Notes under the pieces: generated by a model
Databases searched by the model: none
What the model was told of the DNA's origin: nothing
The model's input: only the letters and a program-made list of their open reading frames with translations
Source: Gammaproteobacteria bacterium
GTDB taxonomy: Bacteria > Pseudomonadota > Gammaproteobacteria > SZUA-152
Length of the DNA: 40,205 bases
Assembly: GCA_022340845.1 (NCBI GenBank)
Contig: JAJDNG010000222.1
Location: 1-40,205 of the forward strand
Reading direction: 5' to 3'
Shown: positions 16,343 to 25,975 of the stretch, piece after piece
Layout of the letters: each line of letters begins with the position of its first letter
Numbering within the stretch: position 1 is the first letter of the stretch
Program-made: the position numbers and the translations under genes

Positions 16343-16407
16343 ATAGTTATAACGAAACGACAAGAGTACAATTCAGCTTATATCGATTGCTAGCATTAAT
16401 ACCTGTT

Positions 16408-16444
16408 AAAAAATGCCCGTATTTTTTAACGGGCATTTATTTGC
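16408..16444 (+). terminator. Rho-independent terminator after the cusF-like gene
   Basis: AAATGCCCGT (16411-16420) pairs with ACGGGCATTT (16429-16438), with a T-rich loop and TATTTG after the stem. Confidence 0.85.
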
Positions 16445-16538
16445 TTGTGTGTGAAATAAATGGGTATTGAAGAAAAATAAAACGACTATTGTGTTTGTAA
16501 ACCACGCAAATGGTAATAAAACCGGGGAGATAGGCTAA

Positions 16539-17735
16539 ATGAAAACAATTCGACAATTCATATCACAACCACAAAGTTTTGCGCGAAAAAGTTTTGTGCA
16601 AAAAGGGCGGCGCACACTGTTGTTTGTTGCCGGCGCAACCGCAATGGTTGTGACACAAGCCAGTATGGCCGCAGAAGAAATGAATCATGAACATCACAAT
16701 ATGGAAATGGATCACCAGGAACATGCCACCCATGCTGGCCATGGACCCCACGGTTCGCATATACACCATCAACACAGCAAGGGTGGGTTTATGTTTGAGC
16801 TTAGATATATGCACATGGATATGGAAGGTTTGTTGGATGGTACGGACAGTGTTGATACCAGAGATATATCAGGTGCGCAAATGAGTGCAACGGGACCCAT
16901 GAAAGATCCTCGTTTTCCGTATATGATGGCGCCCACCGAAATGACTATGGATATGGTAATGGCAATGGCTATGTACGGGTTTACAGATAGGTTAACAGGT
17001 ATGGTCATGTTGAATTACTTATCCAATGAGATGGATATGGTCATGCACATGTACATGTCGACGGGTATGCCTATGGGGGATATGACAGGTTCCATGGATA
17101 CCAGTGGTATTGGTGATACACGAGTTGGTGCCATGTACAACATAAATAAAAAGTTTATGGGTTCGTTAGCCCTGAGTTTGCCAACAGGAAGTATTGATGA
17201 GAAAACTGATATGATCATGACTGGGACTAATATTGTGAACGGCAATCCCATGCGTACTGAAAATCTAGGTATGCAAGCGCCTTATGGGATGCAACTAGGC
17301 TCCGGTACCTACGATTTAATCCCATCAGTAACCTATAAGGACGAGATGGGAAATTCGGGTTGGGGATCACAATTTGAGTACACATACCGTATTGGTGAGA
17401 ACGATAACAAATATACCTTGGGCGACAAAGCTGAGTTAACTGCGTGGTATGTGCATAAGGTTGGCGGATTTGTTCATCTTTCGGGTCGATTGGATTATTT
17501 AAATTGGCAAGGTATTGAAGGACAAGACCCAAACCTGAATCCTATGATGGCGCCTACAAGCGACCCTGATGCTACCGGCGGCCAGCGACTGGATTTACTA
17601 CTGGGTTTGACTGGTGTATTTGGCGGCCACCGCATCGGACTGGAAGTGGGTAAACCCATTTACCAGGACTTAAACGGTCCGCAAATGGAAACCGATTTAG
17701 TTTACAGCCTCGGTTATCAATTTATGATGATGTAA
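16539..17735 (+). CDS. Met/His-rich outer-membrane beta-barrel protein of the copper locus
   Basis: A 398 aa protein. An unusually long N-terminus with a signal-like segment (RTLLFVAGATAMVVTQASMA) is followed by a His-rich stretch (~48-80, many His and Met). The remainder has the alternating pattern and C-terminal aromatic/hydrophobic end of an outer-membrane barrel of the Phenol_MetA_deg-like type often annotated simply as transporter. About 45 of 398 residues are Met (about 11%), clustered in TEMTMDMVMAMAM and MDMVMHMYMSTGMPMGDM. Met and His are soft-metal ligands, so binding or passage of Cu(I)/Ag(I) at the outer membrane is likely but inferred. It lies between the cusF-like gene and cusC, with terminators on both sides. 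Confidence 0.8.
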   Translation: MKTIRQFISQPQSFARKSFVQKGRRTLLFVAGATAMVVTQASMAAEEMNHEHHNMEMDHQEHATHAGHGPHGSHIHHQHSKGGFMFELRYMHMDMEGLLDGTDSVDTRDISGAQMSATGPMKDPRFPYMMAPTEMTMDMVMAMAMYGFTDRLTGMVMLNYLSNEMDMVMHMYMSTGMPMGDMTGSMDTSGIGDTRVGAMYNINKKFMGSLALSLPTGSIDEKTDMIMTGTNIVNGNPMRTENLGMQAPYGMQLGSGTYDLIPSVTYKDEMGNSGWGSQFEYTYRIGENDNKYTLGDKAELTAWYVHKVGGFVHLSGRLDYLNWQGIEGQDPNLNPMMAPTSDPDATGGQRLDLLLGLTGVFGGHRIGLEVGKPIYQDLNGPQMETDLVYSLGYQFMMM

Positions 17736-17746
17736 TTTCCAGTTCG

Positions 17747-17775
17747 CCGGCCCGGGGCTTTGCCGGGCCGGTTTT
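17747..17775 (+). terminator. Rho-independent terminator
   Basis: CCGGCCCG (17747-17754) pairs with CGGGCCGG (17764-17771), followed by TTTTA. It lies just after the Met-rich barrel gene. Confidence 0.85.
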
Positions 17776-17856
17776 ATCCTTTCTCGCCTATCCTCCCTTC
17801 TTTGATTTACAATAGCCATCTGGGGTTTTCATTAAAACAATAATATCGGGGGTAAT

Positions 17857-19161
17857 ATGTCGAACCGGTTGTATAAATTACAGTACAACAGGGTGGTAGC
17901 GGAGGGGCGTGGCTTTTCCTGGGTTGCGTTTTTTGTCCTGACAGTTTGGCTGCTGTCCGCGGTCACCACTCACGCTCTGGCGGAATCCATCCCAGGCTTG
18001 TTAACCCTGCAGGATGCGGAACGAATCGCCATCAACAATGATCCGCTTATCGCTCGAACGAAAGCGGTTGAAGAAAGTTTTCGCGATAAAGCCATTGCGG
18101 CGAACCGCTGGCCGGATCCCAAATTGACGCTGGGGATTGCCAACCTATCCATGGAGACGTACGACTTCGAAGATGAAGCCATGACCCAAATGATCGTGGG
18201 GATTTCACAGCGTTTTCCCGGATGGGGCGAGTTGAAGGCCAAATCCGGCCGGCTTTCCGAATTGGCCGGGGCTACCGCCGCTGAGCTTCAAGACAGGGAA
18301 TTGCGCACCCGCTTGGCAGTTCGTAAGGCATGGCTGGATATGCACTATCAATATCAAGCGGAGCAACTGGTCAAGCAAAGTACCGAAGTGTTCGACCAAT
18401 TAAAGGAAATTACCCGCCTGCAATATCGTGCCGGCCGGGGGAGTCAAAGGGATGTGATCAACGCGCAATTGGAAAAGAGTTTATTGCGGGACCGCCAGAC
18501 GATGATTCATACCCAATGGCTAACGGCCAAAGCGCAACTCACTAAATGGCTGGGAGCGTCAAATCGAGTTGAGGAACTGAACACCGGCTTCCCAGATTTA
18601 CCGCCACCTCCATCAAATCAACAACTTAGGGGTTTAGTAGAGCAACATCCCTGGCTGCGGGCCGCCCAAAATCGTGTTACCGCTGCGGAAAAAGGTGTAG
18701 ACTACGCCAAAGCCCAAACATGGCCGGAATGGTCGATAAACTTACAATACGGGCAACGGGGGGCGGAAAGGGCCGATTTGGGCTCTGCGATAATCAATGT
18801 GGATTTGCCATTGTTTACCGGAAACCGCCAAGATCGGGAAATCAGCGCCAGCCAGGCGGAACTTAACGCAACTCAGAGAACAGTGGACGATCAGCGCCGC
18901 CAGTTGCGCGAGCAAGTGGATGTCCAGTGGTCTGTTTATGACCAGGCCGGACAACGGTTGAGTTTGTATGAAAGTAATGTATTGCCGGAGGCAAAACAAA
19001 ATACCGAGACATCCTTGAGCGCCTATCAGGCCGGGGTTATAGAATTCGGTATACTGGTGCGGGCCAGGCTTACTGAGCTGAACAGTGAATTGCAGTATCT
19101 TAAATTGAAAATCGATAAAGCCAAAGCGCAGGTAGAGTTGTTGTACCTAAGCGGGAGTTAA
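17857..19161 (+). CDS. cusC: CusC-like outer-membrane efflux factor (TolC family)
   Basis: A 434 aa protein. After a long N-terminal signal/anchor (hydrophobic ~21-42, ending THALAES) come the two TolC-family repeats, seen as LTLQDAERIAINNDPLIART, the helical DLPLF-like element VDLPLFTGNRQDRE, and long coiled-coil helices (QLREQVDVQWSVYDQAGQRL). It would form the trimeric outer-membrane duct of the CusCBA pump. Unlike E. coli CusC, no lipobox Cys is visible. It ends 4 bases before cusB, so the two are translationally close. A GGGG-type site precedes the ATG. Confidence 0.88.
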   Translation: MSNRLYKLQYNRVVAEGRGFSWVAFFVLTVWLLSAVTTHALAESIPGLLTLQDAERIAINNDPLIARTKAVEESFRDKAIAANRWPDPKLTLGIANLSMETYDFEDEAMTQMIVGISQRFPGWGELKAKSGRLSELAGATAAELQDRELRTRLAVRKAWLDMHYQYQAEQLVKQSTEVFDQLKEITRLQYRAGRGSQRDVINAQLEKSLLRDRQTMIHTQWLTAKAQLTKWLGASNRVEELNTGFPDLPPPPSNQQLRGLVEQHPWLRAAQNRVTAAEKGVDYAKAQTWPEWSINLQYGQRGAERADLGSAIINVDLPLFTGNRQDREISASQAELNATQRTVDDQRRQLREQVDVQWSVYDQAGQRLSLYESNVLPEAKQNTETSLSAYQAGVIEFGILVRARLTELNSELQYLKLKIDKAKAQVELLYLSGS

Positions 19162-19165
19162 CACT

Positions 19166-20722
19166 ATGGGAAGTGCGGATCCATTTGGTAACGACAAATC
19201 CTCTATTGTCGATAGCCTGAAATGGTTGAAATACAAAATTGATAGCGGTCAGGCGAAACGCTCCGCTAAAAGCGGAACCTATCGCCCCGCTTCCGCGGAT
19301 TCCATGGCTCAGCAAAAACACCCCGAATCAATTCCGCCTAATGGGCAGCAACCGGTTTTACGTACTAATACCTTTATCCAGATTCTCATTGCCTGCATAG
19401 TGGCGGCAATCCCCATCACTTTTTATCTGGCGCAAACTGACGATCTGGAAAAGGCTGTGGTGTCAGTGGGTAAGGACGTCATGGGCGAGGGTAAGTCGCG
19501 AAACACGCAGCGAGAAAAACTTCTGACGAATTCACCTGCGCAACGAAGTGAAAATGTTGGGGCAATAGGGACCGGTGAGCCCAGCGAAACCGTTGCCCAG
19601 GCTATGGACGATACGGCGATGGAGCATGCGGCAAAGCATGCACAACAGAATTATGTATGCCCTATGCATCCGGATGTCATTACCGACGATCCTAACGCAA
19701 CCTGTCCGATCTGCGGCATGGACCTGGTTCCGTTGGAAGCGGGCGGTGAAGCCGGCATTGTCAAGTTAACGCCTACTGTGATGAACTCGCTGGGCGTGAG
19801 GACCGCCAAGGCCAAGCGACGCACCTTATACCGCCGTATCGACAGTGTGGGATACATTAATGTGGATGAGAACAATTTGCGCACCATCAGTTTACGCTCC
19901 GAGGGCTGGGTAGAGCGGCTCGTGGTGAAAACTTCCGGTGAACGGGTGACCAAAGGGCAATTGATGATGGAATTGTATTCGCCTCTATTGGTCAACGCCC
20001 AGGAAGAATACCTGCAGGCCATGCGACACAACAACGAGCTGTTAGCCAAAGCGTCGCGGGAGCGGTTAATCGCTTTGGGTGTGGCCGAAGAGCAAATCGC
20101 CGCGTTGGAAGAAAGCAAAACGGTGGAACCGTTGGTTAAAGTGTATGCCCCTCAATCTGGAATCGTGTCAGAACTTAATGTGCGTGAAGGTATGTTCGTC
20201 AAACCTTCGCAAAATCTATTGAACCTGGTGGATTTGTCCAGTGTTTGGCTAATGGTGGATATTTTCGAACGCCAGTCCGACTGGGTGAAAACCGGTCAAC
20301 GCGCGGAGGCGACTTTGCCGTTCATGCCCGGAAAATCCTGGGAAGGCAAAGTGGAATACGTTTACCCGAGTCTGGATGCATCCACTCGCAGCTTAAAAGT
20401 CCGGTTGCGGTTCGATAATTTTGATGAAGACTTGAAACCCAATATGTACGCCGATGTGACCATATACGCTAAACCCAAGCGCGAAGTGCTCACCATTCCG
20501 CGGGAAGCGCTGATTCGCACCGGTAAGGAAAAACGCGTCGTTGTCGCCCTGGGGGAAGGTAAATTTATCCCCATGCCCATCAGTATAGGCATGGAAACCG
20601 ATGACCGGGTGGAAGTGCTCGGTGGTCTGGCCGAAGGGGACGAGGTGGTCACATCCAGTCAATTCCTGATCGACTCCGAGAGCAGCCTTAAGGCGGCATT
20701 GGCGCGTATGGCGGGCGGGTAA
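19166..20722 (+). CDS. cusB: CusB-like periplasmic adaptor with heavy-metal-binding domain
   Basis: A 518 aa membrane-fusion protein of the RND type. The N-terminal cytoplasmic stretch (~1-67) is longer than usual. A membrane anchor follows (~68-90: IQILIACIVAAIPITFYLA). Then comes a heavy-metal-binding domain (~162-192: YVCPMHPDV with CPICGMDLVPLE), and then the adaptor proper: a barrel-sandwich with a short alpha-hairpin (QEEYLQAMRHNNELLAKASRERL), beta-barrel and membrane-proximal domains (NMYADVTIYAK, IPREALIRTGKEKRVVVALG). It links CusA to CusC and receives Cu(I) from CusF. A GGGAG site overlaps the end of cusC. A downstream ATG at 19304 would shorten the N-terminus, so the start is moderately sure. 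Confidence 0.9.
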   Translation: MGSADPFGNDKSSIVDSLKWLKYKIDSGQAKRSAKSGTYRPASADSMAQQKHPESIPPNGQQPVLRTNTFIQILIACIVAAIPITFYLAQTDDLEKAVVSVGKDVMGEGKSRNTQREKLLTNSPAQRSENVGAIGTGEPSETVAQAMDDTAMEHAAKHAQQNYVCPMHPDVITDDPNATCPICGMDLVPLEAGGEAGIVKLTPTVMNSLGVRTAKAKRRTLYRRIDSVGYINVDENNLRTISLRSEGWVERLVVKTSGERVTKGQLMMELYSPLLVNAQEEYLQAMRHNNELLAKASRERLIALGVAEEQIAALEESKTVEPLVKVYAPQSGIVSELNVREGMFVKPSQNLLNLVDLSSVWLMVDIFERQSDWVKTGQRAEATLPFMPGKSWEGKVEYVYPSLDASTRSLKVRLRFDNFDEDLKPNMYADVTIYAKPKREVLTIPREALIRTGKEKRVVVALGEGKFIPMPISIGMETDDRVEVLGGLAEGDEVVTSSQFLIDSESSLKAALARMAGG

Positions 20723-20871
20723 GACACAAAAGAAGGATTGATCACCAGGACGCCAGGGATTTTATAGTTAAAAACACAATTACTCAGTTGCCTTATACCC
20801 CGCACCAATGGTAGGGAGGAGTGGGTTATCACTTTTCAGTCTTGGCGTTTCGGTGGTTATAATAAAAAAAT

Positions 20872-23800
20872 ATGATTGCACATATTATTCGTTGGTCAAT
20901 TGAAAACCGTTCGTTGGTTTTAATCTTCACTGTATTGTTAGCGGCGTGGGGCGTGTTCGCCGTTAAACAAACTCCCCTGGATGCCATTCCTGATTTATCC
21001 GATCTTCAGGTCATCATCAAAACCACTTACCCCGGGCAGGCGCCGGAGGTAGTAGAAGATCAAGTCACATATCCCATTGCCAGCGCCATGTTGTCGGTGC
21101 CCAAGACAACAGCGGTAAGAGGGTACTCTTTTTTTGGTGATTCCTATGTGTATGTGATTTTTGAAGAGGGTACCGACATATACTGGGCGCGTTCCCGTGT
21201 GCTTGAATATCTTAATCAAGTTGCCAGTGCGTTGCCGGCGTCGGTGCGTGCCAATTTAGGTCCGGATGCCACGGGCGTGGGTTGGGTATATCAGTACGTA
21301 CTAGTGGATCGAAGCGGCGAACACGATATTTCCCAGTTGCGAAGCCTGCAGGATTGGTTTTTGAAATTTGAGTTGCAAACCGTGCCCGGCGTGGCCGAAG
21401 TGGCAACAGTCGGAGGTATGGTCAAACAATACCAGGTGGTCATCGACCCCGACAGGTTGCGTGCTTTTTCCATACCCTTGTCCAAAGTCCGAACCGCAGT
21501 ACAGAGAGCCAATCAGGAGGTGGGCGGCTCGGTGATTGAACAGGCGGAAGCTGAATATATGATCCGGGCCAGAGGTTATATCGAAAATCTGGATGATTTG
21601 CGTAATATCCCCATTTCCAAAACCGACAAAGGCACCCCGGTGTTATTGGGTGACGTGGCGGAAATCCGCTTAGGTCCGCAAATGAGGCGCGGGATAGCCG
21701 ATTTCAACGGCATCGGTGAGGTAGTCGGCGGTATTGTGGTCATGCGCTGGGGTGAAAATGCCCTGAATACGATCAACGCGGTTAAGGAAAAGATCGCTCA
21801 ACTCAAGCGCAGTTTGCCTCAGGGCGTGGAACTCATCGAAGTTTACGACCGCTCCGATTTGATTAAAAGCTCGGTGCTGAATCTGCGCGATAAACTGGTT
21901 GAAGAGTTTATTGTGGTCGCGGTGGTCTGTCTTATCTTTTTGTTTCACCTGCGATCGGCGTTAGTGGCCATTGTTATATTACCGTTGGGTATATTGACCG
22001 CGTTTATCGTGATGCAGTGGCAAGGTATCAACGCCAATATTATGTCGTTGGGCGGCATAGCCATCGCAGTAGGTGCCATGGTGGATGCGGCTATAGTGAT
22101 GGTGGAAAACGCCCACAAACATTTGGAGCGGCAAAAGACCTTAAAAGAGGAAATCAGCCGCTGGGAGATTATGCGCCGGGCCTCTGCGGAAGTGGGGCCT
22201 GCGTTGTTTTTCTCGCTACTGATTATTACGTTAAGCTTTCTGCCGGTGTTCACCCTGGAGGCGCAGGAAGGCAAATTATTTTCTCCCTTGGCATTTACCA
22301 AAACCTATTCCATGGCCGCCGCGGCAGGATTATCCATTACGTTAATGCCGGTACTGATGTTTTATTTTATACGTGGCCACATTGCCCCAGAGCATAAAAA
22401 TCCCTTAAACCGAATTTTAATTGCGATGTACCGACCAGTGATCAACCTGGTTCTACGCCACCCCGCGGTCACAGTGGTATTGTCCATCGTGATTGTTGCC
22501 AGTTTGTATATACCGCTGAATGAACTGGGTTCGGAATTCATGCCGGAACTGGACGAAGGGGATTTGATGTATATGCCCACCACGTTTACCGGGGTGTCCG
22601 TGGGCAAAGCAGGGGAGCTTTTGCAAATTACCGACCGCCTGATCAAAACCGTTCCGGAGGTAGACACCGTGTTTGGTAAAGTCGGGCGTGCCGATACTGC
22701 TACCGATCCCGCGCCATTGACCATGATTGAAACCACCATACAACTAAAACCCCGTAGTGAGTGGCGCCCGGGCATGACGACCAAACGTTTGATTGCGGAA
22801 CTGGACCGCACTGTTAAGTTGCCTGGATTGACCAATGCCTGGGTTATGCCGATAAAAACCCGCATCGATATGATTTCAACCGGCATCAAGACCCCTCTGG
22901 GAATTAAGGTTACAGGACAGGATTTGGCGGTTATACAGCGCGTGGGTGAAGAGATCGAAAAAGCCGTTAGAACCATACCCGGTACCCGTTCAGTGTTTTC
23001 CGAGCGAGTGGCGGGCGGCCGTTATATTGATGTGGATATAAACCGCTTGAGCGCTGCACGTTATGGATTGAACATTGCGGATGTTCACGAAATCGTCTCC
23101 AAGGCGGTAGGGGGTATCAACGTCACCGAAACCGTGGAGGGTCTGGAGCGCTATCCGGTCAATATCCGCTATCCACAAAACATCCGCGATTCGGTTGAGC
23201 GCCTCAGAGAACTGCCGGTTATTACCAACGACAAAGCGTATATCCCCCTTGGTGAGATTGCCAAAATTGAAGTGATCGATGGGCCGGGCATGGTGAAAAG
23301 CGAAAACGCCCGACGTACCGGCTGGATATACGTGGATATTCAAGGTCGGGATTTGGGTAGCTATGTCAAAGAGGCGCAGCGGGTGGTGGCCGATAATATC
23401 AAACTCCCCGCCGGTTACTCGGTGGGCTGGTCCGGGCAATACGAATATATGATGCGGGCCGAAGAGCGGTTGCGTTATGTGGTTCCGTTGACACTGGTGA
23501 TTATTCTATTATTGCTGTATCTGAATTTCAGGAACTTTGCCGAATCGCTAATGGTTATGTTCGCCGTTCCGTTGGCTTTGGTGGGCGCATTCTGGTTTAT
23601 ATACGTCTTGGACTACAATCTGTCCGTAGCAGTGGGCGTGGGATTAATTGCACTGGCCGGGGTGGCGGCAGAATTCGGTGTGGTTATGCTGGTTTATCTG
23701 GATCAGGCTTACAAGGACAAAAAGCCAAGGGATCTTGGAGAACTGCGCGAGGCCGTCATTGAGGGCGCAGTCCTGCGGGTGCGCCCCAAAGCCATGACCG

Positions 23801-23994
23801 CGGCCGTTATATTAGCCGGTTTATTTCCTATTATGACCGGAACGGGTGCCGGCTCCGAGGTCATGAGGCGCATTGCTGCGCCTATGTTAGGTGGTATGAT
23901 CACCGCGCCGCTGGTCTCTATGGTGTTGATTCCGGTGTTATACATCATGTGGCGGGGCTGGCAGATTGAGCGTGGCCGGTTTTATTTCACGTAA
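20872..23994 (+). CDS. cusA: CusA-like Cu(I)/Ag(I) RND efflux pump
   Basis: A 1040 aa inner-membrane proton-driven pump of the heavy-metal RND (HAE-1/CzcA) family. It shows 12 membrane segments in the RND layout (first ~13-31; groups near 340-540 and 865-1035) and two large periplasmic loops. The transmembrane acidic motif [17 protein letters not shown] supplies the proton-relay Asp. The three periplasmic Met positions that bind Cu(I)/Ag(I) in E. coli CusA have equivalents in [21 protein letters not shown] and [13 protein letters not shown], supporting monovalent-metal specificity over Zn/Co. It follows cusB by 149 bases with no obvious ribosome binding site before the ATG. Length is normal and uninterrupted. 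Confidence 0.95.
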   Translation: MIAHIIRWSIENRSLVLIFTVLLAAWGVFAVKQTPLDAIPDLSDLQVIIKTTYPGQAPEVVEDQVTYPIASAMLSVPKTTAVRGYSFFGDSYVYVIFEEGTDIYWARSRVLEYLNQVASALPASVRANLGPDATGVGWVYQYVLVDRSGEHDISQLRSLQDWFLKFELQTVPGVAEVATVGGMVKQYQVVIDPDRLRAFSIPLSKVRTAVQRANQEVGGSVIEQAEAEYMIRARGYIENLDDLRNIPISKTDKGTPVLLGDVAEIRLGPQMRRGIADFNGIGEVVGGIVVMRWGENALNTINAVKEKIAQLKRSLPQGVELIEVYDRSDLIKSSVLNLRDKLVEEFIVVAVVCLIFLFHLRSALVAIVILPLGILTAFIVMQWQGINANIMSLGGIAIAVGAMVDAAIVMVENAHKHLERQKTLKEEISRWEIMRRASAEVGPALFFSLLIITLSFLPVFTLEAQEGKLFSPLAFTKTYSMAAAAGLSITLMPVLMFYFIRGHIAPEHKNPLNRILIAMYRPVINLVLRHPAVTVVLSIVIVASLYIPLNELGSEFMPELDEGDLMYMPTTFTGVSVGKAGELLQITDRLIKTVPEVDTVFGKVGRADTATDPAPLTMIETTIQLKPRSEWRPGMTTKRLIAELDRTVKLPGLTNAWVMPIKTRIDMISTGIKTPLGIKVTGQDLAVIQRVGEEIEKAVRTIPGTRSVFSERVAGGRYIDVDINRLSAARYGLNIADVHEIVSKAVGGINVTETVEGLERYPVNIRYPQNIRDSVERLRELPVITNDKAYIPLGEIAKIEVIDGPGMVKSENARRTGWIYVDIQGRDLGSYVKEAQRVVADNIKLPAGYSVGWSGQYEYMMRAEERLRYVVPLTLVIILLLLYLNFRNFAESLMVMFAVPLALVGAFWFIYVLDYNLSVAVGVGLIALAGVAAEFGVVMLVYLDQAYKDKKPRDLGELREAVIEGAVLRVRPKAMTAAVILAGLFPIMTGTGAGSEVMRRIAAPMLGGMITAPLVSMVLIPVLYIMWRGWQIERGRFYFT

Positions 23995-24193
23995 TCGCCT
24001 TCCCTGACGGTATATGCCTTCATAACCATGTGTTAACCGTGGCTAAAAAGACTGCAAAAAACTTGGAATTGAAAGCATCCTAAATAGCCCTCTGGGCATC
24101 GGATGCTCGGAGCACGACTTAGTGCTTACGGTCACTCGCCAGTTTCGATATACTGACTCCCGCGAGTTCGCAAAATACCGATAAGGCCACATT

Positions 24194-24853
24194 ATGATAG
24201 AGATTATTCCCAACTGGCATCCCATATTCGTTCATTTTACCGTTGGCTTGCTGTTGAGCGCGGTGGCGTTCCATGTGGCGGCGGTAATTACCGGCAGTGA
24301 TCCGCTGAAGCAAACATTATCGAGCGTGGCGAATTGGACTTTGTGGGCGGGGACTGTCATCACCATTGCCACCGTTGCCGCCGGTTGGATTGCTTTCAAC
24401 ACAGTGAACCACGATACGCCATCCCATCACGTCATGCTCGAGCATCGCAATTTGGCCATGATGACTTTGGCGACTTTTATCGCGGTCGCGCTATGGTCCT
24501 GGTTCAGAGCCAAAAAAAACGCGCCGATACAGTGGCCGGTGGTAATTGCCGTGTGTATTGCGGGTGTGTTGCTTATTTCCACGGCATGGCACGGGGGGGA
24601 ACTGGTCTACCGCCACGGCTTGGGCGTAATGTCCCTTCCCAAACAGGAAGCGCACACACACGGCGAAGGTGTCGCGCACGATCATGCTCCGCCAGGCGAA
24701 ACACACAAGCCGGCTGACGAGCATGACCATGAGCATGACACGCACCAAGGGAGCGACGCCGAAACCTCGGCGCCATCGCCGGACAGTGAACAAACTTCAC
24801 CCTCTCAGAGTGACCATACCCATGAACCCGGGCAGGAAAACCATACTCATTAG
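24194..24853 (+). CDS. DUF2231 membrane protein with His-rich tail
   Basis: A 219 aa protein with four membrane segments (~12-33, 47-69, 85-103, 113-131). The WHPIFVHFTVGLLL start, the central HDTPSHHVMLEHRNLA and the WHGGELVYRHGLGV end are the DUF2231 pattern. A hydrophilic tail from ~150 is very rich in His, Asp and Glu (HDHAPPGETHKPADEHDHEHD) and probably faces the periplasm, where it could bind metal ions. DUF2231 proteins often sit next to c-type cytochromes and metal resistance genes, as here (cusA upstream, cytochrome c downstream). The reaction is unknown. Confidence 0.82.
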   Translation: MIEIIPNWHPIFVHFTVGLLLSAVAFHVAAVITGSDPLKQTLSSVANWTLWAGTVITIATVAAGWIAFNTVNHDTPSHHVMLEHRNLAMMTLATFIAVALWSWFRAKKNAPIQWPVVIAVCIAGVLLISTAWHGGELVYRHGLGVMSLPKQEAHTHGEGVAHDHAPPGETHKPADEHDHEHDTHQGSDAETSAPSPDSEQTSPSQSDHTHEPGQENHTH

Positions 24854-24910
24854 TCTTTTATCGGCAATCTATTGCCAACAATCCGTCACCGAAACGATAG
24901 GTTTATAACC

Positions 24911-25363
24911 ATGGCATCGGTTGTTAATATCGCGTTCTTAATTCTGGTTGTTTTGTTGTGCGCTTGCGATCAAAATCCCCAGGTATCAAGTAGCAGTACC
25001 GGATTAATGGCGGAACGAAAGTATGACGCCGCGGCGCTGGCGGCGGGTGAAAAGACATTTGCGGAACATTGTGCCCGCTGCCACGGTCAACAAGCTCAAG
25101 GGCATCCACAATGGCGCAAGCCCGGCGCGGATGGCAAATATCCACCGCCGCCGCTGAACGGCAGCGGTCATGCCTGGCATCATTCCCGGACGGTATTGCA
25201 CAATGTCATCCAAAACGGCAGTCCCGAAGGCCAAGGCAACATGCCGGCATGGGACGACACATTGTCCGAACAACAAATCGAGCAGGTCATTGATTATTTT
25301 CAATCATTGTGGCCCGAGCCGGTGTATGCGGCGTGGATTGAAATGCAACAAAATCAACGTTGA
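24911..25363 (+). CDS. Lipoprotein c-type cytochrome (monoheme)
   Basis: About 150 aa from the ATG at 24911; an in-frame TTG at 24872 would place hydrophilic residues ahead of the signal and is less likely. The signal peptide ends in a lipobox-like LLCAC, so the protein is probably lipid-anchored. One heme site is visible (CARCHG), with a likely distal Met in NMPAWDDTLSEQQIEQVIDYFQSLW, the standard class I cytochrome c C-terminal helix. It would carry electrons at the membrane. It follows the DUF2231 gene by 57 bases, probably in one unit. Confidence 0.85.
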   Translation: MASVVNIAFLILVVLLCACDQNPQVSSSSTGLMAERKYDAAALAAGEKTFAEHCARCHGQQAQGHPQWRKPGADGKYPPPPLNGSGHAWHHSRTVLHNVIQNGSPEGQGNMPAWDDTLSEQQIEQVIDYFQSLWPEPVYAAWIEMQQNQR

Positions 25364-25369
25364 TTCACT

Positions 25370-25476
25370 CACCACGAAGGTACCAAGATCACTTACGCAC
25401 CAGCACCACGAAGAAAAATATATGACCGCACATGGATTTGTTTCACCAAACTTCATGCTCTCAGTGACTTCGTGAT
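25370..25476. repeat. CACGAAG-type hairpin element, copy 2 (degenerate)
   Basis: The left end reads CACCACGAAGG (25370-25380), with another CACCACGAAG near 25403. The right end reads GACTTCGTGATT (from 25466), giving TCACGAAGTC on the other strand. The element lies between the cytochrome and DUF302 genes. It shares units with the copies at 5642 and 39984 but pairs poorly, so it looks old. Confidence 0.55.
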
Positions 25477-25561
25477 TAAATATGGTTTGTTACCCTGCAA
25501 CCCAGACGTAATACACTCACTAGCCAATCAATCAACCCACTAACCAACATAGGAGATCATC

Positions 25562-25945
25562 ATGTACGGATTTTCAGTGAAATTTTCCGGAAGCTTTGAC
25601 GAAGCCGTGGAGAAAGTAACCGAAGCGTTGAAAACCGAAGGGTTTGGCGTGCTGACCGAAATCGATGTCAAAGCGACATTAAAGAAAAAAATCGATGTTG
25701 ACCGCTCGCCTTACAAAATTCTCGGTGCTTGCAATCCCACTTTGGCTAACCAAGCCATTAGCGCCGAGCCCGATATCGGCTTGTTGCTGCCCTGTAACGT
25801 GGTTGTCAGAGAAGAAGACGACAAATCCATTACGGTGGCCTTTATGGATCCCGCGGCGGTATTGCAATTGGTGGATAACGATAAAGTCGGCGAACTGGCG
25901 GAGGAAGTGCGATCCAGATTGCAACGGGTTAGCACATTGCTTTGA
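25562..25945 (+). CDS. DUF302 domain protein
   Basis: A 127 aa protein that is one complete DUF302 domain: the [28 protein letters not shown] start, the middle block [32 protein letters not shown], and the end [12 protein letters not shown]. The two Cys (GACNP, LPCNV) are the usual conserved ones. The molecular role is unknown; family members occur near cytochromes and sulfur genes. An excellent AGGAG site precedes the ATG by 6 bases. No signal peptide. Confidence 0.9.
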   Translation: MYGFSVKFSGSFDEAVEKVTEALKTEGFGVLTEIDVKATLKKKIDVDRSPYKILGACNPTLANQAISAEPDIGLLLPCNVVVREEDDKSITVAFMDPAAVLQLVDNDKVGELAEEVRSRLQRVSTLL

Positions 25946-25975
25946 GTCTGGTGGCACATTCGGATAACGTCTGCG

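Noticed and set aside
22362-23439. Two antisense open frames in cusA (204 and 149 aa)
   Set aside because: No family motifs and no ribosome binding sites; the sense gene is complete and conserved.
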